A program made the translations under genes and the position numbers. Below, piece by piece: positions 26,183 through 34,698 of a stretch of 64,000 nucleotides of DNA. Source of the DNA: Corynebacterium dentalis (GTDB lineage: Bacteria; Actinomycetota; Actinomycetes; Mycobacteriales; Mycobacteriaceae). The stretch's first letter is position 1, and each line of letters begins with the position of its first letter. The stretch spans positions 1 to 64,000 of the forward strand of contig NZ_OCTS01000004.1 in NCBI RefSeq assembly GCF_900232865.1, given 5' to 3'. A model generated the notes under the pieces. The model searched no databases, was not told the origin of the DNA, and saw nothing but the letters and a program-made list of their open reading frames with translations.

Positions 26183-29020
26183 TTAGTCCGACGCCTTGAC
26201 GCTGGCTGCCTCAGCCGCGGCCCGAGTAGCAGGCTGATTCAGATGCGGATCGTGTGCATCTCCACGGGCGTGAGTGCGTGCCTGGGCGCGCAACTCTTGG
26301 CGCTTCTTCAGCTGGCGCAGTGCCCGCATGCGCTGCAGCTGACCCTGCCAGGAGTGTGTGTGGCTCAGGAGGGAATCATCGAAATTCCTCCGCACCACAC
26401 GAGAACAGCGCCACTCGACCAATGCGGAGCTGGCCAGCATCGCCACTGGGGCCAGCAACGGATTGAGGAAGCCGAACATGCCCAGAGCGATGGCAAGAAC
26501 GTTGTAGCCCCACGTCAACCAGATGTTCCAGTCCACGGTGTTACGCACGTGGCGGGTCAAGTTGATGACTTCGGGCAGAGCCTTGACGTCGTCGCGCATA
26601 ACCACCACGTCTGCGGTGCTCACGGAAACGGAATTTAGATTGGAGTGGCCGGCCATGAGGATGCCCACATCAGCGGCTCGCAGAGCGAGGGTGCTGTCTC
26701 GATCGCCGACCATTGCCACGTGATTACCTCGGGCGTGCAAGCTGCGGACGGTGGCTTCCTTGCGGTTCGGGGCGATGCCCGCCAACACTGTGGAAATGCC
26801 CAGGGAGTTCGCGATGCGACGTGCCACACGGTACATGTCGCGGGAGAGCATGAACGTTTCAATGTCCATCTCTTCCAAGCGGTCGATGGCATCCGGCGCA
26901 TCGTCCCGGAAGGAATCACCGATAAGGATCACTCCGCGATCCTTGCCCTTCCATCGCACGAACACTGGGGTACCACCGGAGATGGCGGCCGATGCCAGGC
27001 GATGGTCCTTGATCTCTCCCATGTCTCTTGGACGCCACAGCGAAGCCTGCACATGGCGCATCTCCCCTGCTACTGGGATGTCCACAACGCTCTGGAAAGA
27101 ACCGTCTTCGCTCACGCTGACCTCGCCCACTTCAAGCCAGTGTGGGATCTCGTCACCACCTGCATTGGCATCGCGGGCCTCACGGTCTGCGCGGACAATC
27201 GCGCGCGAAACGGCGTGCTCGGATTCCATGGTCAGCGCCGCAGCCACCCGCAAAATTAGATCTGGGTTTTCCCCAGCCGCCGGAGTCAGCCCGATGACCT
27301 GCATGGGACCAGTGGTCAGCGTACCTACGCGGTTAAACACGATGGAGTTCACCAGAGCCAACTGGTGAATCGTGCCCGTTTCCCGCAACAAAACTCCCTG
27401 GGAGGCAGCGCGGGCCAGACCAAGGCGCAGCGCCAGCGGTGCGGACATCGCCAAAGTCACGGGAGCCACCGCCACCATGATGGACAACGAACTAGCCACT
27501 GCGGCATCCAACGATCCAAAGATGGCCAGCCAACCCAGGAAGTTAACGATGGCGATAGCCATCGCCCACGGCACCAGCAAACTCGCGGAGCGGTTCGCCA
27601 GCTGCGTGAAGCGATTCTCATCCCGAATAGCGTTGCGCAGCCAGCGCTCCATCGCCGCCAAGCGGGTCTTGGAACCGGTCTGCTGTACACGCAGTTTCAG
27701 GGTGGCCCCCGCATTCCGCGCACCCGCGTAAACCTGATCACCCACAGAGACTTCGGTGCGGCGATGCGCGCCGCCCACAGGCCCCATATCCACCATCGAC
27801 TTGCCCGAGACGACCTCGCAGTCGCTGGGCACCCAACCACCAGTGGGAATGATGATGTCCTCACCGCGCCGCAGCTCCGTAGGAGCCACCATGGACTTGG
27901 TGACCTCACCCTTCTTAGATTTGCGCACCACCAACACGTCCGCCTCAAAGGCATTAGTGGGTACGTGGAGAATGGCCTTGGAGCGCAGTTGGTTGCGTCG
28001 GGAAAGAAGGCGACCAAACAACAAGAACACCGTGACACCACAGGCCACGTCCAAGAACATTGAATCGCTCACGTCATCGGCGGCCCACTCTCGGGTCATA
28101 AAGACCAGGTGAGAATGCCAACCCATGTCCCCAGCCTCGGTAAAAATCAGCGCGTACAGCGAGTAGAGATACGCCAGCACAATCGCCGTGGAACTCGCGC
28201 CATCCAGCGCGGAAAGCCCACGGCGCAAACCGCCGAGCATTGCGCGGTGAAAAGGCCACGCGCACCACGTCACCACCGGGGTAGCAAGAGCCAGAGACAC
28301 CCACTGCCAGCCATCGAACTGCCACTCCAGCACCACATCCAAGGCCACCACCGGCAGGCCAAACAACACGGCAACAAGCAAACGAAGATTGGTGATCAAG
28401 TCACGCGCCGTGTGCAAAACCTCAGTGCTATCAAAAGGATTGCGCACCCGGTGCCCCACCATTGAAGGCTCCGCACCACGCGTGCGCGTACTCGCCAACA
28501 GACGGGACGGGTCCTTGGCGTGCGAGTGCTTGCGCATCCGGCGCCGGCTCTCCTGCAGGTCCAAGCGCTCCGAACGGCGGCGCAGCGTGGAGGCTGTCAT
28601 CCAGCCCTCCACGCCCATCGCACGCATATGCTCCAGCAGCTCAGAAGGGTGCACGTACTCCTCAGCGGAAACCCACGCCATCTTGGAGGCGTACACCACC
28701 ACCGCTTCCACGCCAGGCATTGCGTTGAGATCCACCTCCAGCGAGGTGGCATCTACTGCAGATTCCAGGCCTTCCAGGCGAAACGCGAAGCTGGACAAGC
28801 CCGTGCTCCTACGGAACGTCTCGCGCTCCTCGGAAGCCATATCCGCGGCCTTGTCCATGTCAAAGCCCGCAACCTTGGCCGCGGTTCTCGCCTCATGAAT
28901 AGCGCGCTCAACGGATTCAACGGTGCCTTCCCGGCTGCGAGAATCCGCGGCTGGGGTTCCATCGAACGCGGTCTTGGGAATCCCCCGCACACCTGCGTGC
29001 CCTGCACCGTACTCAGCCAC
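26183..29020 (-). CDS. P-type ATPase-like protein lacking all catalytic motifs
   Basis: An intact 945-residue frame with the domain order of a heavy-metal P1B ATPase: an N-terminal ferredoxin-like region near residues 70-150, membrane pairs near 220-360, an actuator domain near 380-450, a transport span near 495-530, P and N domains near 550-790 and final spans near 830-880. Every functional motif is altered. DKTGT is NRVGT (VFNRVGTLTTG near 557), actuator TGE is missing (GPVGGAHRRTEV near 425), CPC is AP (VAPVTLAMSAPLAL near 520), SEHP is SEHA and GDGxND is GDRDS near 770. It therefore cannot form the aspartyl phosphate. The open frame and normal codon use argue for a kept, non-enzymatic role in the haem/cytochrome c neighbourhood. 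It starts at GTG 29020, with AAAGG upstream. Confidence 0.8.
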   Translation of the reverse strand: MAEYGAGHAGVRGIPKTAFDGTPAADSRSREGTVESVERAIHEARTAAKVAGFDMDKAADMASEERETFRRSTGLSSFAFRLEGLESAVDATSLEVDLNAMPGVEAVVVYASKMAWVSAEEYVHPSELLEHMRAMGVEGWMTASTLRRRSERLDLQESRRRMRKHSHAKDPSRLLASTRTRGAEPSMVGHRVRNPFDSTEVLHTARDLITNLRLLVAVLFGLPVVALDVVLEWQFDGWQWVSLALATPVVTWCAWPFHRAMLGGLRRGLSALDGASSTAIVLAYLYSLYALIFTEAGDMGWHSHLVFMTREWAADDVSDSMFLDVACGVTVFLLFGRLLSRRNQLRSKAILHVPTNAFEADVLVVRKSKKGEVTKSMVAPTELRRGEDIIIPTGGWVPSDCEVVSGKSMVDMGPVGGAHRRTEVSVGDQVYAGARNAGATLKLRVQQTGSKTRLAAMERWLRNAIRDENRFTQLANRSASLLVPWAMAIAIVNFLGWLAIFGSLDAAVASSLSIMVAVAPVTLAMSAPLALRLGLARAASQGVLLRETGTIHQLALVNSIVFNRVGTLTTGPMQVIGLTPAAGENPDLILRVAAALTMESEHAVSRAIVRADREARDANAGGDEIPHWLEVGEVSVSEDGSFQSVVDIPVAGEMRHVQASLWRPRDMGEIKDHRLASAAISGGTPVFVRWKGKDRGVILIGDSFRDDAPDAIDRLEEMDIETFMLSRDMYRVARRIANSLGISTVLAGIAPNRKEATVRSLHARGNHVAMVGDRDSTLALRAADVGILMAGHSNLNSVSVSTADVVVMRDDVKALPEVINLTRHVRNTVDWNIWLTWGYNVLAIALGMFGFLNPLLAPVAMLASSALVEWRCSRVVRRNFDDSLLSHTHSWQGQLQRMRALRQLKKRQELRAQARTHARGDAHDPHLNQPATRAAAEAASVKASD

Positions 29021-29143
29021 TGGCTACTTGCCTTTCTTCACTGCTATTCATGGATCGCCTCAGCGAAACTATCCGCTGCACTTTACATGAAGGTGCCTCT
29101 TATTCTAAGGGCCGTATCGCCACAGCAATCTATGTTGCGGGGA

Positions 29144-29686
29144 TTAGTCCCGCACGCTGTCTCCGGGGAGAGTGCCGTCCCCTTCCACGGGTGCTTCGAG
29201 GCGGTGTCCTGCGTCGAAGAAAGGATCCGCGGCCGGACGAAACGCCATCAGGCACGCGATCGCCAATGCGAGGGCAAGGACGGCCTGCCCGGGGCCGGTG
29301 AATCCGAAGACCCACCCCAGCAGCATGAAGATGATGGCCAGGCAAGAAACCCACAGCAAGATGCGACGGCGCCCGCGATAGCCCAGCCGCAGGCTAAAGC
29401 TCAGCCAGGTGACCAGCAATCCCAGCACCGCGTTGATGCCGCCCAAGATCTGCACATTACTGCGCACAAATTCCATACGCTCGGCTTCCTCAGCGTTAGT
29501 CGGCTCCCGGCTCCACTCCACGGTCAAGTTCAGGTACCCGCTGAGGACCATGAGCACGCCCACCACCACGAACAGCAAGGAGGCGATCAGCACGATGCGT
29601 GGAATGGGATCTCCCGGCTGCCAACCGGTGGTTCTGCGGTTGCGGTCATCAGCGCTAGGGGCCATCGACGGAAACATGGAAGGCAT
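29144..29686 (-). CDS. Four-span membrane protein of the haem cluster
   Basis: A 180-residue membrane protein with four hydrophobic spans (near residues 30-50, 83-100, 108-128 and 130-148), a Pro/Arg-rich N-terminus and an acidic C-terminal tail. I recognise no named domain. Conserved membrane proteins of this kind follow hemB in corynebacteria. The start ATG at 29686 has GGAGAAC 8 bases upstream. It lies 18 bases downstream of a second membrane-protein gene on the same strand and 123 bases before the pseudo-ATPase gene. A shared function with the latter is plausible, but only from position. Confidence 0.75.
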   Translation of the reverse strand: MPSMFPSMAPSADDRNRRTTGWQPGDPIPRIVLIASLLFVVVGVLMVLSGYLNLTVEWSREPTNAEEAERMEFVRSNVQILGGINAVLGLLVTWLSFSLRLGYRGRRRILLWVSCLAIIFMLLGWVFGFTGPGQAVLALALAIACLMAFRPAADPFFDAGHRLEAPVEGDGTLPGDSVRD

Positions 29687-29704
29687 GGGTGCGGTTCTCC
29701 AAGT

Positions 29705-30421
29705 TTAGCGGCGATCGCGGGGGCGAGAGCCGCTGTGATTGTGCGGATGGTTGTTGTCTTCGCGTTCCTTGGCTTCCTTGCGGGCCTTTTTGGCATCGCG
29801 TTCTTCTTTTCGACGCCGCTCTACAGCTTCCGCATATTTTTCCACTTCTGCGGAATCAGGAATGCCGAGCCATTCACTGTTGTCCGGGCGGGACATGAAC
29901 CACACGCCCAGCATCGCGGCCACGCCGGACAGGATGGCGAGGATGCCCAGCAGCAGAACGAACGCAACGGGCATCGTGTTTGGCGAGCTACCGAACAGCA
30001 ACAGCACCGCCTGCAGGGCCAAGTACACGGATCCAACGTTGAGGAACAAGCGGGAGTACGGACCTCCACGCCCGGCGCGGTATGTCAGCCACGCGCACAG
30101 TGCTGCGGCGGCGAGCATCCATATCAGCATGGATACGTTCATGGCCATGACGTGATCGGTGACGTCTCCCTCGCCCAGCACGCTGTTCATGCTGCCGAGG
30201 CCGTCTCCTTGTTCCTGCAGCTGAGTCTTCAGCGCTCGTGGATCCACGATGTTGGCCAAGAACTGCACCAGCGCGTAGACCACCTGCATTCCGGCGACGC
30301 TCCACCACATCATCACGCCCAGGCGCACATCTTCCGGCGCACCCTTGAGGTTTTTGGCGAGCCCGTCTTTCCGCCCAACCTTCGGCGGCTTCAGCTCTTC
30401 TTTGTCCATTTTGCTGCTCAT
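29705..30421 (-). CDS. Membrane protein with charged C-terminal tail
   Basis: About 238 residues: a charged N-terminal 40 residues, four hydrophobic spans (near 38-60, 95-115, 125-145 and 150-172) and a strongly basic coiled tail (AEAVERRRKEERDAKKAR near 205) ending in a His/Asn/Arg-rich stretch. No named family is recognised. The start is uncertain: ATG at 30421 (MSSKMDKEEL) is preferred over GTG at 30487 because the extra 22 residues look noncoding and overlap the divergent gene's upstream region. It is cotranscribed with the 29144-29686 gene. Its natural upstream neighbour, hemB, is separated from it by the protease relic in the opposite direction. Confidence 0.7.
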   Translation of the reverse strand: MSSKMDKEELKPPKVGRKDGLAKNLKGAPEDVRLGVMMWWSVAGMQVVYALVQFLANIVDPRALKTQLQEQGDGLGSMNSVLGEGDVTDHVMAMNVSMLIWMLAAAALCAWLTYRAGRGGPYSRLFLNVGSVYLALQAVLLLFGSSPNTMPVAFVLLLGILAILSGVAAMLGVWFMSRPDNSEWLGIPDSAEVEKYAEAVERRRKEERDAKKARKEAKEREDNNHPHNHSGSRPRDRR

Positions 30422-30504
30422 ACGAGTGTCTAGCCTACTTGTAGTGCGGACAAGTTGCCCCTTCGAATGCCCGGATTCTCTCTGCACGGATTAACCTTTC
30501 TGCA

Positions 30505-31589
30505 GTGACCAGCTTTTCTCCGATGCCACCTGTGCCGCAGCGCCCGCGGGCCACGTTTGCGGTGTGGACCAGAAACCACCCCGTATGGACCGTGGCCGCT
30601 TCTGCAGCGCTGGGGATTTTTATCGTGGCGAGCTGCATGTTTGTCGGCGGTTTCTTTGGTTCTCAAGCGGTGTCTCCTCGCGTGGGTCAGCCCGCCTCCT
30701 CGGCGGCGGAGGTTATCGCCGTACTCAACGCTCGGGGTTTGTACGACGCACCTTTCCCCTACCAGGACGACAACCGCGGCACATATACCTACCTGCTCCA
30801 TTCGCTTGACCCAGACTTCCAGGCGCAAGAAAACGATGCGGTGCAGCGCTTCACTCATTTTCCGGTGCGCCCCGTGCCTACCCAGATGATGTGTGGGGTG
30901 ATTTTTCCGTCCCGACGCCAGGCATGTCCATAGACATCGATGCCGAATCGGTCTGCACCCTTTCCTTCCTGGGGCATTACATTGGCTCCTCCCAGCCTGC
31001 CGCTTTATCCGCTGGTCATTGCATGGAGGCCGACGATGACGGCTTCGTGGAGTGGTCCACCGATGCGTCTGGCTATCCCGTGCGCCCCCTCGGTCAGCGG
31101 GATTCCATGCAGCCGCTGGGCAGCTGGGATGTGGAAATCGGCGAAGATAGTCGGCGCTACGGCACTGAGCACGTCCCGGAGCCCGCGCCGATCGCAGAAG
31201 GCCGAGAAACGGACTATTCCGCGCTGTCTCTAGAGGATGGCATAGGAACGGACGCGCGCATTGGTGGGCGCTATGACGTCACCACCTTGGCGGGGCCAGC
31301 GGATCTGCACGCGGGAATGATGGTGTGCAAGATGGGATTCCGCACCAAGGAAACCTGTGGACCGATCATTTCCTGGAACGGGTCGATGGTGCGGACAAAC
31401 TTGTTCAGCCTCACCGGAGATTCTGGTTCGCCGCTGTACATCAAGCTGGGCGGAAACCGGGTGGCTGCTTTGGGAATTCTGTCTGGTTCTCCGATCAGCG
31501 ACGATGGCGGAACCAATGACTACGTCACGGATTTTGCGCTGCTAGAGCCGGTGTTCAGCGCCACCGGCATGCGGTTGGGGCTGCAGTAG
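30505..31589 (+). pseudogene. Trypsin-like secreted serine protease, frameshifted
   Basis: Two overlapping frames together make one S1-family protease. The first (30505-30933) has a membrane anchor (WTVAASAALGIFIVASCMF near residue 28) and a pre-domain. The second (about 30870-31589) begins around AYPDDVWGDFSVPTPG and carries the catalytic His in ALSAGHCMEADDD, a possible Asp-bearing stretch and the nucleophile in SLTGDSGSPLYIKLGG. A single-base shift near 30870-30885 joins them. Either the gene is broken, or the base call is wrong, or the second frame is translated separately without export. It is the only plus-strand gene in an 18-kb minus-strand run, between hemB and its usual membrane-protein partners, which suggests insertion. 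Confidence 0.7.
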
Positions 31590-31625
31590 CTGGGAACGTG
31601 CCCAGCCCGCTGATTGTCCGAACCG

Positions 31626-32645
31626 CTAGCCTTTGCGCAGCATCTGCGCTGCCTTGGTAGCCCAGTAGGTCAGCACGATGTCCGCACCAGCGCGGCGGAT
31701 ACCCGTGATGGATTCCATGATCGCCGCATCCAAGTCGATCCATCCCCTTTCCGCAACCGCGCTGATCATCGCGTACTCGCCGCTGATCTGATAGGCAGCC
31801 ACAGGCACTGGAGACATGTCCGCCACTTCCCGCAGTACATCCAGGTAAGGCATCGCGGGCTTGACCATGACCATGTCCGCGCCTTCGTCAATATCCAGTT
31901 GGGTCTCCAACAAGGACTCTCGAACGTTGCGGGCATCCTGTTGGTACTGCTTGCGGTCGCCTTCCAAAGAGGATCCCACTGCCTCGCGGAATGGGCCGTA
32001 GAAGCTGGACGCGTACTTAGCGGAGTAGGCCATGATGGACACGTTTTCATGTCCGGCCTCGTCTAGGGCTTCGCGGATGCGGCGAACCTGGCCGTCCATC
32101 ATGCCGGAAGGGCTGACGATGTGGGCACCAGCGTTGGCCTGGGCCACGGCCAAATCGGCGTAGGCATCGAGTGTGGCGTCGTTATCAATAATCGTCTCAC
32201 CGAAAGAATCGGTACCCAACACACCACAGTGACCATGGTCGGTGAACTCGTCCAAGCAGGTGTCCGCCATCACCAGGATGTCGTTACCAAACTGCTTGCG
32301 GACGGACCTCAGAGCGCGGTTGAGCACGCCATCTTCAGCGATTCCGGCGCTGCCGCTGGGATCCTTGTCCTCTTCCTTCGGCACGCCGAACAGATCCACC
32401 GCGCCTACTCCCGCTTCCAGGGCTTCCTCGATTGCGTGCAGCAGGGACTTCTCGGTGTGCTGCACCACGCCCGGCAAGCTGGAGATGGGCTTGGGGCCAT
32501 CGGATTCTGCGCGATCTGCCACGAACATGGGCAGCACAAAACGGTTGGGGTTGAGGTCCGTCTCCGCGGTGAAATTGCGCATCACGGGGTTGGTGCGCAG
32601 CCGGCGGGGACGGCGGAACGGAGTGAAAGCATCGGAGCTAGTCAT
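31626..32645 (-). CDS. hemB: HemB, 5-aminolevulinate dehydratase
   Basis: A 339-residue porphobilinogen synthase. It shows RRLRTNPVMRNFTAETDL near residue 12, the active-site lysines in SIMAYSAKYASSFYGPFRE near 205 and MVKPAMPYLDVL near 258, and YQISGEYAMI near 285. The metal site reads MADTCLDEFTDHGHCGV: first and third cysteines are present and the middle ligand is Asp, a mixed form between the zinc (three Cys) and magnesium types. ATG at 32645 is chosen because GGAAAG lies 5 bases upstream. ATG at 32657 is the alternative. The gap to hemD is 38 bases and they are probably cotranscribed. A GAGTGTGGCGTCG copy lies at about 32169-32181. Confidence 0.94.
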   Translation of the reverse strand: MTSSDAFTPFRRPRRLRTNPVMRNFTAETDLNPNRFVLPMFVADRAESDGPKPISSLPGVVQHTEKSLLHAIEEALEAGVGAVDLFGVPKEEDKDPSGSAGIAEDGVLNRALRSVRKQFGNDILVMADTCLDEFTDHGHCGVLGTDSFGETIIDNDATLDAYADLAVAQANAGAHIVSPSGMMDGQVRRIREALDEAGHENVSIMAYSAKYASSFYGPFREAVGSSLEGDRKQYQQDARNVRESLLETQLDIDEGADMVMVKPAMPYLDVLREVADMSPVPVAAYQISGEYAMISAVAERGWIDLDAAIMESITGIRRAGADIVLTYWATKAAQMLRKG

Positions 32646-32683
32646 AATGCTTTCCATGCTAGTCCCGCCGACGGTCTGAAGAA

Positions 32684-34480
32684 TCAGACAGGGGTGGCAG
32701 CGCCGGAGGCCGCATTTTCCGTCACGGTTGCGGGGTTGCTCACGCCGTTTTTCCGACGACGCCGCCTCTTCCGCGGCGGTGGCAACTGTCCCGCAGCGCG
32801 CAGCTCCGCTACGTGTTCAGCCAGCGCATCTACGAGGTCTTCCACACCCGCGTGCTCCGGCATGACATCCACGCGCAGGCCGTGTTCCTTGGCGGTCTGA
32901 GCTGCCATCGGGCCAATGCAGGCGATGATGGTTCGCGTGTGCGGCTTGCCCGCGATGCCCACGAGGTTCTTCACGGTGGACGAGGAGGTGAAGCACACCG
33001 CATCGAATCCGCCGGTCTTGATCATGTCGCGGATCTCCGGGCTCGGTGGCGCGGCGCGGACGGTGCGGTAAGCCACCACGTCGTCAACTTCCCATCCCAG
33101 CTCGATGAGGCCTTCCACCAGCACTTCCGTCGCGATGTCCGCGCGTGGCAGAAGCACGCGATCCACGGGATCCAGGTCCTCATCATGGGCGGGGAATACA
33201 TCGACCAAGCCGGAGGCGTTGCGCGCGTTGGCGCTCGGCAGCAACTCCGGGGTGATTCCCAGGTCGCGGACGGCCTGGGCGGTCTTTGGACCCACTGCCG
33301 CCACGCGCACGCCGGCGAGGGCGCGGGCATCCAGCCCAAACTCGGCGAGCTTGTCCCACGTTGCCTTCACCGCGTTGACGCTGGTGAACACGATCCAGTG
33401 GTAGCGACCATCCACCAGACCCTTAATGGCGCGTTCCATCTGGGCTGGACTGCGCGGCGGCTCCACGGCGATGGTGGGAACCTCCACGGGGATGGCACCA
33501 TGGCCAGCCAGGCGCGCGCTCATGGGACCAGCCTGGTTCTTGGCGCGAGGCACCAGCACGGTCCAACCGTAGAGCGCGCGGTTTTCCCACCAGGAGTACT
33601 TGGAGCGCTGCGCGGGATCCGCCTGCGAACCGATGGTGACCAGCAGTTCATCTGGCAGATCGCCATCCTTTGCCGCGGGGCCGGAGGCAGCGGCGATGGA
33701 CTTGAGGGTATCCAGGGTCACGTCATAGCTACGCTGACGACGAGTGGTGGCATGCACCGTGACCGTGGCCGGGGTGGAGCCAGGGATATCGCGATGCTTG
33801 AGTTCGTTGGCCACTCCCGCCAGGTTGCTGGGAGCTGCGGTGAGGATCAGGGGCAGTCCAGCGCTGGCCAGCTGGTCCCAGTCCGCTCCTTCGCGGACGT
33901 CGGCGACAGTCACGTCTGGTCCCACACCAATGCCGGTAAACGCTGGAGCAGCAGCTGCCCCAGTCATTCCGGGGATGACCTGGAATTCCACGTTGGCAGG
34001 TGCGGCGAGCGCAGCAACCTCCTGCAGCTCGGCCATAACAGCCTCATTGCTCAGGGGGTTACCTGCTACCAAACGAATCACGTCATCGCCGTGGAGCGCG
34101 CGATCGATCATCTCTTGCGCTGTCGTGCGATGCTGATCGTCTTCGGTATCCGGTTCTGCGAGCACGATCTCCGCAGCGCTAGGTGGTTCCGGCTTGGGTG
34201 GCTTGCGGCGGGCGCCAGCTTCCTTGGCTGCCTTGACCTTGCTTTCCCACTCCGCTTCGGCGGCCTCTACCTTGTGGATTGGCACCTCGACCTGCTGCGC
34301 GATGAGCCGACGTATGCCCACAGTCACTGCGGGATCGACCCACGCGTATGCGGTGTTTTCCAGCACGTCGCGAGCGCGGACGGTCAGGAGATCCGGGTTA
34401 CCCGGTCCAGCTCCTACAAAGAGGATCCGACCGGTGGCCATCGTGGCGTTTCCGGAATCATTCATGTGTTGGCTTTCCAT
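32684..34480 (-). CDS. hemD: HemD-type fusion: SAM-uroporphyrinogen methyltransferase plus uroporphyrinogen-III synthase
   Basis: A 598-residue protein with two domains. Residues 15-260 form a tetrapyrrole methylase fold (GRILFVGAGPGNPDLLTVRA near 17, VRLVAGNPLSNEAVMAEL near 140, QVIPGMTGAAAAPAFTGIGV near 165). Residues 310-560 form uroporphyrinogen-III synthase (WTVLVPRAKNQAGPMSARLA near 315, WIVFTSVNAVKATWDKL near 365, VCFTSSSTVKNLVGI near 500). The GNPLSN loop, where most SUMT have GDPxxF/Y, may mean the methylase domain is altered. ATG at 34480 is preceded by GAGGAAC. A Lys/Pro-rich insertion of about 30 residues lies near 75-105. The basic C-terminal tail is probably disordered. A 218-base gap separates it from hemC. 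Confidence 0.9.
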   Translation of the reverse strand: MESQHMNDSGNATMATGRILFVGAGPGNPDLLTVRARDVLENTAYAWVDPAVTVGIRRLIAQQVEVPIHKVEAAEAEWESKVKAAKEAGARRKPPKPEPPSAAEIVLAEPDTEDDQHRTTAQEMIDRALHGDDVIRLVAGNPLSNEAVMAELQEVAALAAPANVEFQVIPGMTGAAAAPAFTGIGVGPDVTVADVREGADWDQLASAGLPLILTAAPSNLAGVANELKHRDIPGSTPATVTVHATTRRQRSYDVTLDTLKSIAAASGPAAKDGDLPDELLVTIGSQADPAQRSKYSWWENRALYGWTVLVPRAKNQAGPMSARLAGHGAIPVEVPTIAVEPPRSPAQMERAIKGLVDGRYHWIVFTSVNAVKATWDKLAEFGLDARALAGVRVAAVGPKTAQAVRDLGITPELLPSANARNASGLVDVFPAHDEDLDPVDRVLLPRADIATEVLVEGLIELGWEVDDVVAYRTVRAAPPSPEIRDMIKTGGFDAVCFTSSSTVKNLVGIAGKPHTRTIIACIGPMAAQTAKEHGLRVDVMPEHAGVEDLVDALAEHVAELRAAGQLPPPRKRRRRRKNGVSNPATVTENAASGAATPV

Positions 34481-34698
34481 GTGCGTTGTTCCTCGTACAG
34501 CCCCACCGTTGTTCCCGGCCGTAACCGGGGCGATGAGCCCTAGAGCGGCACCGTGCTAAGGCGCTACTCCTAATGAGGGGGGAGAAGAGTGTGAACTATG
34601 AAAGTGTGCGGATGCGAGCAGAAGTCAGCGGAAGGTGATTGATCCGCATGCCTTCGCCGCATCCAGGGCGATCAGCTGCTGACGTACGCGGTACGTGG
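34481..34698. other. hemC-hemD spacer, 218 bases
   Basis: No open frame of note. It contains the hemD ribosome-binding site and probably an internal promoter. No clear terminator was found. Confidence 0.35.

Noticed and set aside
28520-30433. Open frame of 637 codons on the plus strand
   Set aside because: Spans the antisense of the pseudo-ATPase N-terminus and two membrane-protein genes; no conserved motif.
32750-32775. TTTTTCCGACGACGCCGCC as another copy of the dispersed word
   Set aside because: The core is interrupted by an extra ACG; it encodes the Arg/Lys-rich HemD tail and was not counted.
32813-34543. Long open frame of 576 codons on the plus strand
   Set aside because: Exact antisense of the hemD fusion gene; His/Gly/Arg-rich composition typical of GC-rich shadows and no domain motifs.
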